A stretch of DNA of 13,367 bases from CAMDBL01 sp964498125. Its GTDB lineage: Bacteria; Pseudomonadota; Alphaproteobacteria; Rhizobiales; Hyphomicrobiaceae. The notes below the pieces were generated by a model. That model was not told where the DNA came from. It did not search any database and saw only the letters and a program-made list of their open reading frames with translations. This document shows, one piece after another, positions 13,139-13,367 of the stretch. Each line of letters begins with the position of its first letter. Within the stretch, counting starts at the first letter, position 1. A program made the translations under genes and the position numbers. The stretch lies in NCBI GenBank assembly GCA_964498125.1, contig CAZCGE010000100.1, positions 1 to 13,367 on the forward strand, in the 5' to 3' direction.

Positions 13139-13148
13139 TGTAATTACA
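13139..13148. promoter_or_regulatory. Candidate mazEF operator/promoter element
   Basis: TGTAATTACA is a perfect 10-bp palindrome 25 bp upstream of the mazE start, and ATGTA recurs on both sides of it. It is one of the most AT-rich spots in the window and overlaps plausible -10 sequence, as expected if the MazE-MazF complex represses its own promoter. Confidence 0.5.
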
Positions 13149-13199
13149 ATGTATGTCCATTCGATCGAACGCGCAAGCGCCGATTGGCGGGGTCAGCAC

Positions 13200-13240
13200 C
13201 GTAGGGTGCAATAGCGCAGCGCAGCGGAGCGTATTGCGCC
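13200..13240 (+). repeat. GTAGGGTGCAATA palindromic repeat, copy 1
   Basis: It starts CGTAGGGTGCAATAGCG and ends GCGTATTGCGCC, so the ends pair (one mismatch, GCGCC for GCACC) around a GC-rich middle made of GCAGC-like words. The CGTAGG side is unpaired and gives the orientation. Confidence 0.85.
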
Positions 13241-13265
13241 GCCACGCCCAAGTTCGCGCCACCGT

Positions 13266-13302
13266 GGTGCAATACGCCCTGTCGGGCTATTGCACCCTAC
13301 GG
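13266..13302 (-). repeat. GTAGGGTGCAATA palindromic repeat, copy 2 (inverted)
   Basis: The same repeat in the opposite orientation: GGTGCAATACGCC, a short centre CTGTCGG, then GCTATTGCACCCTACGG. This is the most compact of the three copies. Confidence 0.85.
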
Positions 13303-13320
13303 ATCATCGCCATTGTAACG

Positions 13321-13366
13321 CCGTAGGGTGCAATAGCCGAAGGCGCGGCCGTAGGCGTATTGCACC
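13321..13366 (+). repeat. GTAGGGTGCAATA palindromic repeat, copy 3 (window edge)
   Basis: CCGTAGGGTGCAATAGCC, a variable centre, then GGCGTATTGCACC. It is in the same orientation as copy 1 and runs to the end of the window, so further copies may follow outside. Confidence 0.85.
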
Positions 13367-13367
13367 G

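Noticed and set aside
13200..13366. CRISPR array from the three similar repeats
   Set aside because: The copies alternate in orientation, vary in length and centre and have unequal gaps, unlike CRISPR repeats and spacers; no cas gene is present.

Overview
The window looks like chromosomal DNA of a GC-rich alphaproteobacterium, probably in the order Hyphomicrobiales (Bradyrhizobium/Xanthobacteraceae-like). The grounds are the GC-rich third codon positions, argB followed at a short distance by a pyrimidine 5'-nucleotidase (a neighbourhood I associate with that order), intergenic palindromes of a type common there, and the protein styles. I ran no searches, so family names come from motif recognition.

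Left part (1-2988): a LysR-type regulator (minus strand) is divergent from a three-gene cassette: a CxxC carboxymuconolactone decarboxylase/AhpD-like protein, a DUF1348 SnoaL/NTF2-like protein and a pyridoxamine-phosphate-oxidase-fold protein. A 15-bp dyad of the LysR-box form (T-N11-A) lies in the divergent promoter. Then comes a 490-bp gene-free stretch with a perfect 13-bp-arm palindrome, and a single two-part 3-hydroxyacyl-CoA dehydrogenase gene (3479-5014).

Middle (5057-7778): convergent to the dehydrogenase is a Clp_N-domain protein without an AAA+ ATPase. It has a long proline-rich linker, a probable beta-rich domain and a C-terminal membrane anchor. It is divergent from argB (acetylglutamate kinase).

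Accessory island (about 7779-9557): between argB and the pyrimidine 5'-nucleotidase lie a telomere-like GGGGTA repeat, a short reverse-strand fragment resembling the translational GTPase TypA/BipA, an antitoxin whose MazF/PemK-like toxin is cut off after about 17 codons by a REP-doublet (REPIN-like) element, a lone DUF433 antitoxin-like gene, a small unknown ORF and an intact ParE-type toxin/antitoxin pair.

Right part (9573-13367): the pyrimidine nucleotidase overlaps a histone-deacetylase-family gene. Next are a small secreted four-cysteine protein ending in a hairpin terminator, a convergent gene for a degenerate J-domain protein (HPD changed to HAD), an intact MazE/MazF-type pair, and three alternating copies of a GTAGGGTGCAATA palindromic repeat at the window edge. 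In all there are two intact and two incomplete toxin-antitoxin loci within about 5.2 kb, together with mobile palindromic repeats. The most unusual single items are the REPIN-truncated toxin, the typA-like scrap, the tail-anchored Clp_N protein and the HAD-type J protein.
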